Source: CAYNNQ01 sp051748085 (lineage in GTDB: Bacteria > Desulfobacterota > Desulfovibrionia > Desulfovibrionales > Desulfonatronovibrionaceae). Taken from it: a DNA stretch of 64,000 nucleotides. Below are positions 16,779-25,380 of the stretch, piece after piece. Made by a program: the position numbers and the translations under genes. Each line of letters opens with the position of its first letter. The stretch's first letter is position 1. The stretch spans positions 1 through 64,000 of the forward strand of contig JBNJHA010000005.1 in assembly GCA_051748085.1 (NCBI GenBank). The letters run 5' to 3'. The notes under the pieces are model-generated. The model ran no database searches, was not told the DNA's origin, and saw only the letters and a program-made list of their open reading frames with translations.

Positions 16779-16789
16779 CTCTCCTGCTT

Positions 16790-17290
16790 TTATTTTACTT
16801 GCAGCGGGTACCCGGCAACCGTCAAATAAACCCTGTCACTCATTCTTGCCAAACGCAAATGCAAATCTCCCAGTTGGCGGCAGAAATTTCGCGTTTCCCG
16901 GCCGGCGGGCAACGGCCCCAGCCCCACTTCACTGGAAACAAAAAACAAATCCGGACCCGCCCAGGATGCAAGAGGTGCGAGCAAAGCCTGAATTTTATCA
17001 TCCGCGTTTTTATCATGTACGCTGTAAAACCAGAAATCCAGGCTGTCCACCAGCAGTGTACCGGACTTTTTAGCGTAGGCGGGCAAAAGCGCGTCAAGGC
17101 TTGCGGCCGTCTCCTGCACTTCAATCCATTCCGGACGTTCCCGCCGATGTCTGTTTATCTGTTCACGGAACTCAAAATCCAGGGCCTTGCCGGTTACTAT
17201 GATTTTGGCCGGTTTTGGTCCGCGGAGGAGAAAATCCAGTCCCAGATCGCTCTTGCCGGATTTATTCCCGCCCAGAATAAGGGTAATCAA
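16790..17290 (-). CDS. cobU: adenosylcobinamide kinase/guanylyltransferase
   Basis: Bifunctional nucleotide-loop assembly enzyme, phosphorylating adenosylcobinamide and transferring GMP to it. 166 residues, slightly short for the family. Walker A is LGGNKSGKS at the N terminus, the guanylylation-loop region is INRHRRERPEWIEVQET, and SSEVGLGPLPAG plus RMSDRVYLTVAGYPLQVK are typical closing motifs. Its start lies 29 bases inside the end of cbiR, so the two are coupled. Together they indicate salvage and remodelling of cobamides; cobS, cobC or cobT are not in this window. Confidence 0.92.
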   Translation of the reverse strand: MITLILGGNKSGKSDLGLDFLLRGPKPAKIIVTGKALDFEFREQINRHRRERPEWIEVQETAASLDALLPAYAKKSGTLLVDSLDFWFYSVHDKNADDKIQALLAPLASWAGPDLFFVSSEVGLGPLPAGRETRNFCRQLGDLHLRLARMSDRVYLTVAGYPLQVK

Positions 17291-18020
17291 GCTCCATCCC
17301 CCATTTGTGCATAAGCGCGCTCAATAATAAGCGGGACTTGGCGAATTCTTCCCGGGAAAAGAGTTCTATTAAAACAACCGTACCCGGATTTACGTTCTTC
17401 AAAATCCGCTGTAAACAAGCGGAACCCATATTGTCCAGATTTTCAAGCCCCAGATGCCTTTTATTCTTTTCCAAACCGTAAACATGCAGCAGCCCAACGC
17501 GTTCCCAAAGTCCGGGCGCGTTCAGGATATCCTGCTGCGCGTAAGCCAGGATATGCCCCAGATCCAGACACACTCCCAAATCTTTTTTCAATATAACCGG
17601 CCACAAGGCGCTTAAATCGTTGCCGTTGATATTTTCTATCAGAAGCGAACGGGAGTCAAAGCCAGCCTCCGTCCACATTACGGCAAATTTTTCCAGTTTT
17701 GCGCGGTTTTGCGGCGGATGCAGGACAAACCTGTCCGCTTTAAGATAGGCGATCATGTCCACCAAACCGCGAACCTGGCCAAAAACAAACGAGACTCCCT
17801 TCCCCCATTCAAGATCAAGGGGCAGATGGGCGTGATAGGCAAGGCCAAGGCGGGCCAGATCCTGCGGCAGATCTTCCCGGGTATATGCAAGGCAGCTTTC
17901 AGCCTCAAACAAAGTAATGCCCGCTTCCCGAACCCGGCCTTGAAGATAGCGGCAATTCTCGGCCACATTACCTCTAAGCAGGCAGGAAGGCGCGGCCAAA
18001 GGAAATTTTTTCTGTTCCAT
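17262..18020 (-). CDS. cbiR: cobamide remodelling phosphodiesterase CbiR
   Basis: TIM-barrel protein of the AP endonuclease family 2/xylose isomerase-like fold, 252 residues. Diagnostic stretches are FEAESCLAYTREDLP, LAYHAHLPLDLEW, DRFVLHPP, LLIENINGNDL, GVCLDLGHILAYAQ and LLHVYGL, which supply the histidine, glutamate and aspartate metal ligands. The CbiR family cleaves the nucleotide loop of cobamides so that the lower ligand can be replaced. The overlap with cobU strongly supports this. The ATG at 18020 has no Shine-Dalgarno because a repeat end (AAAAAATTTGG reversed) lies right before it; a TTG seven codons upstream is an alternative. Confidence 0.85.
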   Translation of the reverse strand: MEQKKFPLAAPSCLLRGNVAENCRYLQGRVREAGITLFEAESCLAYTREDLPQDLARLGLAYHAHLPLDLEWGKGVSFVFGQVRGLVDMIAYLKADRFVLHPPQNRAKLEKFAVMWTEAGFDSRSLLIENINGNDLSALWPVILKKDLGVCLDLGHILAYAQQDILNAPGLWERVGLLHVYGLEKNKRHLGLENLDNMGSACLQRILKNVNPGTVVLIELFSREEFAKSRLLLSALMHKWGMELDYPYSGRE

Positions 18021-18044
18021 GGCAAAAAATTTGGTCAACAAATA
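18021..18044 (+). repeat. dispersed repeat, right-end fragment
   Basis: GCAAAAAATTTGG followed by TCAACAAATAC abuts the cbiR start codon directly, replacing the usual ribosome-binding site. Confidence 0.6.
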
Positions 18045-18066
18045 CGAATTTTCTTTATTCCTGCCC

Positions 18067-18096
18067 TTGATTTTTTCCGGACAATCAGGCTATACG
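18067..18096 (+). promoter_or_regulatory. candidate sigma70 promoter
   Basis: TTGATT at 18067 and TATACG at 18091, spacing 18. It would drive the small plus-strand gene at 18171 with a leader of about 70 bases. Confidence 0.3.
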
Positions 18097-18170
18097 GTTT
18101 CAGAAATTTTGTGCGGAACAGCTTTTGCAACAATTTATCGCAAGACCTTGACCCATAACCCAAAAATGCC

Positions 18171-18323
18171 ATGCAATACTTCAAAAGATTTTTTCAGCAT
18201 CATTTCAACCCGCTGCATGTCTATTGCCGTTTACGCAGCGCGGGGCTGCACGACAATACCGCGCAACGCATGTGCATGGTCTACGAAAAATTCTTTTACA
18301 ATCTGCTCCTGCGCCAGAGATAA
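18171..18323 (+). CDS. small conserved-looking basic protein, 50 residues
   Basis: An open frame of 50 codons beginning MQYFKRFFQHHFNPLHVYC and ending in YNLLLRQR, with 8 of 50 residues Lys or Arg and many aromatics. It lies in the otherwise gene-free 350 bases between cbiR and the EndoQ-helicase fusion and is transcribed opposite to both. The HFNPLHVYCRLR core with a following amphipathic helix resembles small uncharacterised proteins I associate with Desulfovibrio-type genomes, from memory and not verified. There is no strong Shine-Dalgarno; a candidate promoter lies at 18067. Function unknown. Confidence 0.6.
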   Translation: MQYFKRFFQHHFNPLHVYCRLRSAGLHDNTAQRMCMVYEKFFYNLLLRQR

Positions 18324-18369
18324 ACGCCCGACTTTTCCCGGCGGCTTTTGTCCTGAAAATTGCCGTCGT

Positions 18370-21300
18370 CTATTCGAGCAGGCTGATCACCTTTTCCCTT
18401 CTTTTCTTATGCGCCCTGGACGCGGTCACTAAAATGCCGTCGTCGGGCAGTTCTTCCAAAAATCGGCTTGAATGTAAATGCAAAGTCTTGCCGTATAATT
18501 TTCTGGAAGCGGCATGGCTCAAAAACAGCCTGCTTTTGGCCCGGGTCAGGGCGACATACAAAAGCCTTTTTTCCTCCTCCAGATCGACTTCCGCGTGCTC
18601 CTCATCATTGCGGCCCAAAAGCATATCCATGCCCGTCATGGGCATGAGACCGTCCTCGAGCGCGGGAATAAAAACAGCTTCAAATTCCAGTCCCTTGGCC
18701 GCGTGCATGGTCATAATTCTGACTTTCTGGGCCTTCTGCCGCACTGCGTCCATTTCGTTTTCCAGACGGACCGCGTTCAGCAATCCGCTCCAGCCTCCGT
18801 GTTGTTTATAAGCAGCCTTTAACTCTTTGAATTCCCTGCCCTCCCAGAACAGGGCATCAAAAGGCGGAATATCCCGCAAATAGGCGCCGACACTCTCCGG
18901 GCCGCGGGCCAGTATCCGTTCCGGGCATTCCAGCACTTCGTCTTCTCCGGATATACCAAGCATCCGGGATACGGTGCGCAAAACAAGCTCTATACGGGGT
19001 TCGCGATAAAACACCTCCTTTTCCGGAACGCTGAACGGAATCCCGTTCCTCTTCAATGCCCCGGCCATGCCCGGGATCAAAGCCTTTAAGCGGACCAGAA
19101 CGGCAATATCCCCCGGCGCCAGATATTGCGCGTCGCATTCGGCGCTATCCGCCTGCCAGTGCGCCGTTCCACCGATCAATTCCTTGATCCGGTCGGCGAT
19201 CCATCTGTTTTCCTGCAAATCACTCCTGGCCTTGAACAACCTTATGCCGCCCGCGTGCTCTACCGTAGCCTGCAAAGGGGCATCCTCCGGGAAGAGAGCC
19301 GCCGAATACTCCAGGATCCGGGCATCGGAACGATAATTTTTATCCAGACCGACGACATGCAGATCCGGCCATATATCTCGCAGATAGGCGCGGACGTCCT
19401 TTTGCGCCCCGCGAAAAGAATATATGCTTTGCCGCGGATCGCCGATGCCGAAAAATCCATCTCCGTTCCTGGAGACCAGATTGCGGATGACCTCCAGTTG
19501 CAGGGGGGAAAGATCCTGTATCTCATCCACCAGGACATGAGTAAACGGACGGATGAAATTTCCGCTCAAAAGTTCCTGCAGCCAGAACTCCAGAAGATCG
19601 CTGTATTCCACAAGATTTCTGTTTTGTTTCACCCCGGCAAATTTATCCCCATACTCGCCCGCGGACTCACCCTTTTCCCGGGCCAGACAATATTTTGCCC
19701 ATTGAGAGCGCAGTTGCGCCCCTTTTAAATCCGGGTTGGCTCCGGAAAACATCTTCTTGCCCTCTTCCTCGGAAATAATTAGCGGGGCTTCGTTATGCAC
19801 TTTCTGCCAGTAATCAAAGGCCAGAGCGTGCAGTGTTTCGGCCTGGGGAACAGCGCTGTTGCCGGCAGAGGCCGCCAGACGTTCCTTCATTTCCTGCGCC
19901 GCCTTGCGCGTAAAAGTCAGCGCAAGAATCTGGCGCGGACTTACTCCCCGGCGCAGCAGCCTGTGCACCCGGCCAAGCAATGTCTGGGTCTTGCCCGTTC
20001 CCGGGCCGGCCAAAACCAGAACCGGACCCGGTCCCTTCCGGACCGCCTCGATCTGGGCCGGGTTGAAGACCAGCTCCCGTTTATCCTTTTTTTCTGCCCC
20101 GTCCCCGGTCGATGCAAGCGTATCGTTTGCGGGCAATACCTGCTTCTTCTCCTTTTGGACCCGGGTCCCCTCAAGGGAAGCGAACATCGGCCCATTGGCC
20201 ATGGCCAGACGCTCCTTTTGAGAAAAAACCGCTATCTGTCCATATTGGCCGTCAAAACCGGGCAGCCGGAACACATCGTTTCTGCGCATCCGTCCCACGC
20301 CTTCCGCTGCATAACCGGAAAACCGGCCCAAATCCTCCAGGGGAACATTGCGCAATATATTTAATTCAGAGCGAAAACGACCGAGCATCCGGAAATACAT
20401 TGAGCGTACTTTTTTGCTTTTGGGCCCGGTGCCGAGTATTTCAGACAAAATTTCGCACAGGGGGATCAATGAGGAAAATCCGGGATGTCCGGCGGGCTTT
20501 GCAGGCTCTTTCCTGTCGGCCAGAGACAGAATGCGGTTTAAGACCCCGATGGTCATTTTTTTGCCGCATACGGGGCATATCCCGTTACAGGCCATCGTCT
20601 CCCTGGGGTCCATAACTATTCCGCACTTGCGGTGCCCATCCAGATGATACTTGCCCTCTTCAGGGTAAAATTCCAGGGTTCCCAGGAACTTATGTCCCAG
20701 ACCCTCCTTGCGCAGCGCCCTGTATATGCCTTCGTATCCGGGTTCGCCCTGGAAGATATTTGCCTCCCGGCAGATATTTTCCCCGGAATGCGCATCTGAA
20801 TTGGAAACCATGAAATATTTATCCAGCTCGCTCCACAGCCAGTTCATCTCCGGATCGGAAGACAGGCCGGTTTCCAGGGCAAAGATATGTTCGCTCAAGT
20901 CGCCGAAGCATTCATGCAGGGAATCAAATCCGGATTTGGAGCCGAAAACCGAAAACCATGGAGTCCAGATATGGGCGGGGACAAGATAGGCCAACGGGTC
21001 GGTTTCCAGGACCATCTCCAGAAGATCATGCGCGTCCAGGCCCAGGATCGGACGCCCGTCCGCTTCCAGATTTCCCACCTGGCCCAGTTTGCGGTTGAAT
21101 TCGCGGACGCGGTCCATCGAGGGCATGTACACCAGATTGTGGATTTTGCGTACTTTACCGTTTTTTTTATAAATCGAGCTGATTTCCGTCCCGAGAAGAA
21201 AACGTACCCGGGACTTCAGGGAAAATTCCACTCCGGGAACCAAATGACTCAATTCCGGATCCCCACGCAACCGGAACAAACCGTTTGAGCATGGCTCCAG

Positions 21301-21468
21301 TTCATTTTCGAGCATTTCCAGCCACTCTGGATGAGTAAAATCCGATGTGGCCAGGATATCAACTCCTTTTAAGGTGCCCCACGCGGCCAGAAGCGAAGGG
21401 GACAATTTTTTGCTGGTGGCGCGTGAAAAACAGGAATGTATGTGCAAATCGGCGACGAACTGTTCCAT
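18370..21468 (-). CDS. EndoQ-like nuclease fused to UvrD-family helicase
   Basis: 1032-residue fusion. Residues 1-425 form a full endonuclease Q: PHP motif DLHIHS at 7-12, DGRPILGL at 137-144, HIWTPWFSVFGSKSGFD at 166-182, NSDAHS at 223-228, FYPEEGKYHLDGHR at 267-280, a zinc finger with Cys 282, 294, 298, 301, and the closing PGFDGQYGQIAVF. After a linker (426-465) comes an SF1A helicase: Walker A AGPGTGKT at 487-494, LTFTRKAAQEM, VDEIQD, GIGDPRQSIYSFRGA, MHAAKGLEFEAVFIP and RLLYVALTRAKS. EndoQ nicks 5' of deaminated bases and abasic sites; the helicase could unwind from the nick. Start follows GAGAGGGATATAA. Confidence 0.9.
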   Translation of the reverse strand: MEQFVADLHIHSCFSRATSKKLSPSLLAAWGTLKGVDILATSDFTHPEWLEMLENELEPCSNGLFRLRGDPELSHLVPGVEFSLKSRVRFLLGTEISSIYKKNGKVRKIHNLVYMPSMDRVREFNRKLGQVGNLEADGRPILGLDAHDLLEMVLETDPLAYLVPAHIWTPWFSVFGSKSGFDSLHECFGDLSEHIFALETGLSSDPEMNWLWSELDKYFMVSNSDAHSGENICREANIFQGEPGYEGIYRALRKEGLGHKFLGTLEFYPEEGKYHLDGHRKCGIVMDPRETMACNGICPVCGKKMTIGVLNRILSLADRKEPAKPAGHPGFSSLIPLCEILSEILGTGPKSKKVRSMYFRMLGRFRSELNILRNVPLEDLGRFSGYAAEGVGRMRRNDVFRLPGFDGQYGQIAVFSQKERLAMANGPMFASLEGTRVQKEKKQVLPANDTLASTGDGAEKKDKRELVFNPAQIEAVRKGPGPVLVLAGPGTGKTQTLLGRVHRLLRRGVSPRQILALTFTRKAAQEMKERLAASAGNSAVPQAETLHALAFDYWQKVHNEAPLIISEEEGKKMFSGANPDLKGAQLRSQWAKYCLAREKGESAGEYGDKFAGVKQNRNLVEYSDLLEFWLQELLSGNFIRPFTHVLVDEIQDLSPLQLEVIRNLVSRNGDGFFGIGDPRQSIYSFRGAQKDVRAYLRDIWPDLHVVGLDKNYRSDARILEYSAALFPEDAPLQATVEHAGGIRLFKARSDLQENRWIADRIKELIGGTAHWQADSAECDAQYLAPGDIAVLVRLKALIPGMAGALKRNGIPFSVPEKEVFYREPRIELVLRTVSRMLGISGEDEVLECPERILARGPESVGAYLRDIPPFDALFWEGREFKELKAAYKQHGGWSGLLNAVRLENEMDAVRQKAQKVRIMTMHAAKGLEFEAVFIPALEDGLMPMTGMDMLLGRNDEEHAEVDLEEEKRLLYVALTRAKSRLFLSHAASRKLYGKTLHLHSSRFLEELPDDGILVTASRAHKKRREKVISLLE

Positions 21469-21482
21469 TTATATCCCTCTCA

Positions 21483-23102
21483 TCAAGACCCGCTATCGAT
21501 ATTGTGTACAATCCTAGCTGTCGTTCCGGATTCATTCCCGGATTCAAGCTCTATTCTGGACCCATTCTGCGCGGCCAGGCGCTGGGCAATGGCCAGGCCG
21601 AGCCCGCTGCCGCGCGGCTTGGTGGTGAAAAAAGGATCAAATATCCTTTCTTGCGTCTCGGGTAAAATTCCCGGACCATTATCCGTGATCAAAAGGTTCT
21701 GATCTCCGGACAGCAATGCAAAATCGACTGCAACGCGCGGTTTGCGAGCGGATAAAGCCGCCTGGGCCGCGTTGAGCAAAAGGTTGAGCACGACCTGATG
21801 CAACTGACCCACGTCCCATTTCCATTTTTTGCCCTTGATTCGGGAAGAAAGATTTATGTCGATTTCCGGATATTGCCCGCGGACTATGTCCACGCATTGC
21901 TCTACGGTCTCTTGCAGATCCAATAAAGTCCGTTGCGAGCCCTTGGGCCTGGCGAAAACAAGAAAGTCACGCAACAGATTGTCCAGTCTGTTTATATCCC
22001 GTTCTATCACGTCTTGCAATCGCCTGGCCGTGCCGGGATCCACCTTGTTTTGGCCCGTGAGCTGAAGGGCGGCCTTGATGCCGGCCAGGGGATTCTTCAT
22101 TTCGTGCGCCAATCCGGCCGCCAGCTCACCGGTTGTAGCCAGCTTTTCCATTTGGAAGACCTGTTTTTCCAATTTGCGCATTTCCGTGACATCGGAAAAG
22201 ATGAGTAAGTATCCCTGTCCGGCGGGCAAGCCGGAAATGCGCACTGCGTAGATACAGCCATCCTTGGAATGCATTTCCCGCAGCAGACCGTCATCCATCC
22301 CCGATTTCCAGAACCGGGACAACTCGGGAAAGATATCCCGCAGGGGTTTTTTCAGCACTTCATCGCGGCTTAGCCGGGCACCATTCAGGGCCGTGCGGTT
22401 TACCGCGGAAATGCGGCCCTGTGAATTGGTCACCACCAATCCGGATTCCATCCAGTCGAAAACCTGTTTTTTCAATTTCTCCGATTCCTCCAGGGCGACT
22501 TCATGCTGCAGAAGCCTTAAGACCAGATGCTCCTCGCGGCCCCTGCCTATGCGGACCAGGATAAGAGTCAAAACAAGACCCAGGGATTGCAGAAAAAGCA
22601 GATAAAAAACCTGATATAGCCGCATGCCCTGCCCGGCCCATAAATCCGGCCAGTTGAATTGAACCCAGGCCACGGCCTGAATGCACAGCAAAATGCCCGC
22701 GCAGGAATATAGAGCGCTTTTAAAACCCAGGATTCGACCGTATAAAAAAATAATGCCCAAAAAAAGAAACACGAAATTGCTTTTTATTCCCCCGGCGATA
22801 AATACCAGAAAAGTGGTCAGCAAGATATCCGTGATTAACTGCAAAAGAAAAAAAAGACGCAGCCTGTTCCATTTTTTCCAGGTCACCAGATAAAAAATAC
22901 TGATTGAAAACCCGAGAAGCATTAAAAAAGTAAACAGAACAGCCCGGTGGGGGATAAAATAGCCTTCCATGCGGACGTCTTCGGTCCACAGCAGGGCGAG
23001 GGGGATTAAGAGCAGAAAAAATAAAATCAGCCTGAACAGGCTGACCTTGGCAACCATCTTTTCCAACCCCAGATCTGAATAAGAAAAATCAGGGGCGGCC
23101 AC
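21483..23102 (-). CDS. PilS-like membrane sensor histidine kinase
   Basis: 539-residue inner-membrane kinase with six hydrophobic helices in residues 18-180, a PAS domain (about 210-310, VFDWMESGLVVTNSQGRISAVN), a HisKA domain with LAAGLAHEMKNPLAGIKAAL (phospho-acceptor His) and a HATPase domain with LLNAAQAAL, ITDNGPGI, FFTTKPRGSGLGLAIAQ. This architecture is that of PilS or NtrB-type NtrC-family kinases. No cognate response regulator lies next to it. The start is a GTG 12 bases after AAGGAG and overlaps the MoaB-like gene by 14 bases; an ATG at 23057 is the alternative. Type IV pilus genes elsewhere in the window make PilS plausible. Confidence 0.85.
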   Translation of the reverse strand: MAAPDFSYSDLGLEKMVAKVSLFRLILFFLLLIPLALLWTEDVRMEGYFIPHRAVLFTFLMLLGFSISIFYLVTWKKWNRLRLFFLLQLITDILLTTFLVFIAGGIKSNFVFLFLGIIFLYGRILGFKSALYSCAGILLCIQAVAWVQFNWPDLWAGQGMRLYQVFYLLFLQSLGLVLTLILVRIGRGREEHLVLRLLQHEVALEESEKLKKQVFDWMESGLVVTNSQGRISAVNRTALNGARLSRDEVLKKPLRDIFPELSRFWKSGMDDGLLREMHSKDGCIYAVRISGLPAGQGYLLIFSDVTEMRKLEKQVFQMEKLATTGELAAGLAHEMKNPLAGIKAALQLTGQNKVDPGTARRLQDVIERDINRLDNLLRDFLVFARPKGSQRTLLDLQETVEQCVDIVRGQYPEIDINLSSRIKGKKWKWDVGQLHQVVLNLLLNAAQAALSARKPRVAVDFALLSGDQNLLITDNGPGILPETQERIFDPFFTTKPRGSGLGLAIAQRLAAQNGSRIELESGNESGTTARIVHNIDSGS

Positions 23103-23859
23103 AATCGCTGGTGTCTCCTTGTAATTTATCTATTGCGTGCGGCAGGGCCGGGAGCAGAACCTGCAGATTTTCCCGGACACCGGCGGGGCTGCCGGGCAAA
23201 TTGACTATTACGCTCTTTTTCAGCGTCCCGGCCACGGCCCGGGAAATGACGCCATGCGGCGTCTTTTGCCATGAAGAAAAACTCATGATTCGTTCCATGC
23301 CCGGCAAGCGTTTTTCCAGCAGTGCCAAGGTACTTTGCGGGGATATATCCCGGGGCGAAACACCGGTCCCTCCGGTGGTCAGGACAATATCGGCCTCCAA
23401 AAAAAGACATAAATGGCATAAAAGAGCCTTCAGGGAGTTCGAATCATCCGGCAGAACAAACCCGCGGGCCAGGGAGAGCGGCATGGACTCCCGAACCAGA
23501 TCCTCAATAAGCGGACCGCTCGTGTCCCTCCTCTCGCCGGCGGCCCCTTTATCGCTTAGCGTGATCCAGGCCAGTGAATAACCTTGCCTGCAAATGCGGA
23601 CATCCGTCTTTATCCCCGCCCGGCAATCACTCAAAGCCGAAAACTTTAAAAAAACCCCGCCGGGAAAATCCGCCTCGGCCGGACACCAGCTTTTGTCCAC
23701 AAGTTGCATGCGCCCCTGTTCCCAGACTATGAATTCGCCCAGCCGGGGGATATGCCCGCGGGAATAGGAATGCAACCCATTGTTCGATCCGGACGGTTCC
23801 AGCCAGACCGCATCTCCGGCCTTTAAAAGCAGTTCTTGTTTCGGACTGTAAATTTGCAT
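23089..23859 (-). CDS. MoaB/Mog-family molybdopterin protein with N-terminal extension
   Basis: 256 residues. The C-terminal 160 residues are a MoaB/MogA domain: SLAWITLSDKGAAGERRD, VLTTGGTGVSPRDISPQST, and VNLPGSPAGVRENLQVLLPAL. In the family this domain adenylylates molybdopterin before metal insertion. The first 90 residues (LKAGDAVWLEPSGSNNGLHSY onwards) are beta-rich and unlike classical Mog; they may be a substrate or partner domain. The start at 23859 is preceded by GGCAGGCCA; the open frame extends upstream but begins without a ribosome site. It overlaps the sensor kinase by 14 bases. Confidence 0.82.
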   Translation of the reverse strand: MQIYSPKQELLLKAGDAVWLEPSGSNNGLHSYSRGHIPRLGEFIVWEQGRMQLVDKSWCPAEADFPGGVFLKFSALSDCRAGIKTDVRICRQGYSLAWITLSDKGAAGERRDTSGPLIEDLVRESMPLSLARGFVLPDDSNSLKALLCHLCLFLEADIVLTTGGTGVSPRDISPQSTLALLEKRLPGMERIMSFSSWQKTPHGVISRAVAGTLKKSVIVNLPGSPAGVRENLQVLLPALPHAIDKLQGDTSDCGRP

Positions 23860-23899
23860 TGGCCTGCCGTTTGTTGTCTGCCGATATCTGCAGCCTGAA

Positions 23900-24604
23900 T
23901 CAGGCCAGCAATACGGAGAGTATGCCCGCCAAAAAAATTCCGTCAAAAGTGCCCGCCCCGCCGATGGACAAAACCGGGGCCTGAATCCTGCTCAGGGTCG
24001 AACGATTGAGCAAATGCAGGATATCCGCTCCCAATAATGTTCCCAGACTGCCGGAAATATACGCGACCTGCGGCTCATATCCGGCCGGAGCAAACAGCCA
24101 GGTGGCCAGGACAGTAACCAGGGGCGGCAAAAGAAACGGTACGCCTATTCCCACGCCCTGAACCGGACGGGCCGCTTTGTAGGTAACCAGGGTAACGATG
24201 ATCAGACACAGCAGCAAAGCGAAACTAAAACCCGAATGCCATATAAAATAGACCGACAAAAAAACGGGAATAAAACAGCCGCCGAAATTCACGGCTATGA
24301 TTTGCTCGCCCGGTCCGGACTGCATTTCATAGCGCGGTATCCGATAATGGCCGAACATGCGCCCCATGTCCAGATCGGTTTTTTGCTCCGGAATCGCCCT
24401 TCTATACACCGGAATATTGATCATGCTTCCGAAAAGCGCCCCCAAAAGAAGCAGAAAAACCTGCCCCCCGGTAAGGCCCAGCTTGGCAAAGGCTATGGTT
24501 ATGGCTCCGATCTGGACAAGACCGAAGACAAACAGGATTAAAACGAAAAAAACAATAAAGATAAACAAAAAAAACGGCAGGAAAAAAAACGGATTGGGTG
24601 ACAT
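23900..24604 (-). CDS. DUF1614 membrane protein
   Basis: Polytopic inner-membrane protein of 234 residues with an extended, strongly hydrophobic N terminus (FFFLPFFLFIFIVFFVLILFV) and about seven membrane segments. DUF1614 features are GSMINIPVYRR, VNFGGCFIPVFLS, SGSLGTLLGADILHL and IGGAGTFDGIFLAGI near the end. The family is uncharacterised; homologues often lie near respiration or cofactor genes. The ATG at 24604 is chosen over a TTG ten codons upstream; neither has a good ribosome site. It is 40 bases upstream of the MoaB-like gene and follows livF by 66 bases. Confidence 0.8.
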   Translation of the reverse strand: MSPNPFFFLPFFLFIFIVFFVLILFVFGLVQIGAITIAFAKLGLTGGQVFLLLLGALFGSMINIPVYRRAIPEQKTDLDMGRMFGHYRIPRYEMQSGPGEQIIAVNFGGCFIPVFLSVYFIWHSGFSFALLLCLIIVTLVTYKAARPVQGVGIGVPFLLPPLVTVLATWLFAPAGYEPQVAYISGSLGTLLGADILHLLNRSTLSRIQAPVLSIGGAGTFDGIFLAGILSVLLA

Positions 24605-24670
24605 ATACGCCCGCTTTAGATTAGCGATTAGCAAATTTCAAAGCATGAATACCAGTAAAAGTTGCTCCCT

Positions 24671-25378
24671 TTAACCTCCCAGGTACGCCTTGCCCACTTC
24701 CGGATTTTTAAGAAGGGCTGCGGCGTCATCCTCTAGCACTACGCGACCGACTTCCATAACATAAGCGCGATTGGCCAGCTTCAACGCCGCCCGCGCGTTT
24801 TGCTCGACCAGGAGTATGGTCACTCCGCTTTCATTAATGGACTTGATCGTGGAAAAAATTGACTTGACCAGAATCGGGGCCAGGCCGAGACTGGGTTCGT
24901 CCAGCAAAAGAAGATCCGGGCTGGCCATGAGTGCCCGGGCAATGGCCAGCATTTGCTGTTCACCCCCGGACAGGGTGCCGGCCAGTTGTTTTCGTCTTTC
25001 CTTCAGACGGGGGAAGAGGGTAAATATCCATTCCTGATTTTTATACAAAGCATCCTGGGCTTTGAGAGTAAACGCTCCCAGATCCAGGTTTTCCTGAACC
25101 GACAACGTGCCGAACACCCTGCGCCCCTCCGGAACCTGCGTCACGCCCATCTCCACTATTTTATGCGCCTGCATGCGGTTAAGTTCCCGGTCCTGGAAAT
25201 AGACGGACCCGCCGGATGGCTTTAAAAGTCCGCTCACCGTCATGAGCGTGGTCGATTTTCCTGCACCATTCGCTCCGAGGATGGTGACGATCTCACCTTT
25301 TTGCACATGCAAATCTATACCGTGCAGGGCCTGTACGTTGCCGTAGTGTACGCGCAGGCTGTCAATTTTAAGCAGCAT
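24671..25378 (-). CDS. livF: branched-chain amino acid ABC transporter ATPase LivF
   Basis: 235-residue ABC ATPase with Walker A GANGAGKST, Q-loop VTQVPEGRRVF, signature LSGGEQQMLAIARAL, Walker B LLLLDEPSLGLAP and H-loop motif ILLVEQNARAAL. The PEGRRVF and EPSLGLAP stretches are typical of LivF rather than LivG. It provides one of two nucleotide-binding subunits powering uptake of leucine, isoleucine, valine or related amides. It is the last gene of livKHMGF on the minus strand, two bases after livG. Confidence 0.94.
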   Translation of the reverse strand: MLLKIDSLRVHYGNVQALHGIDLHVQKGEIVTILGANGAGKSTTLMTVSGLLKPSGGSVYFQDRELNRMQAHKIVEMGVTQVPEGRRVFGTLSVQENLDLGAFTLKAQDALYKNQEWIFTLFPRLKERRKQLAGTLSGGEQQMLAIARALMASPDLLLLDEPSLGLAPILVKSIFSTIKSINESGVTILLVEQNARAALKLANRAYVMEVGRVVLEDDAAALLKNPEVGKAYLGG

Positions 25379-25380
25379 AA

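Noticed and set aside
16779..18170. Cobalamin riboswitch near cobU-cbiR
   Set aside because: No B12-box-like sequence recognised in the upstream 150 bases, which carry a repeat end and the small plus-strand gene.
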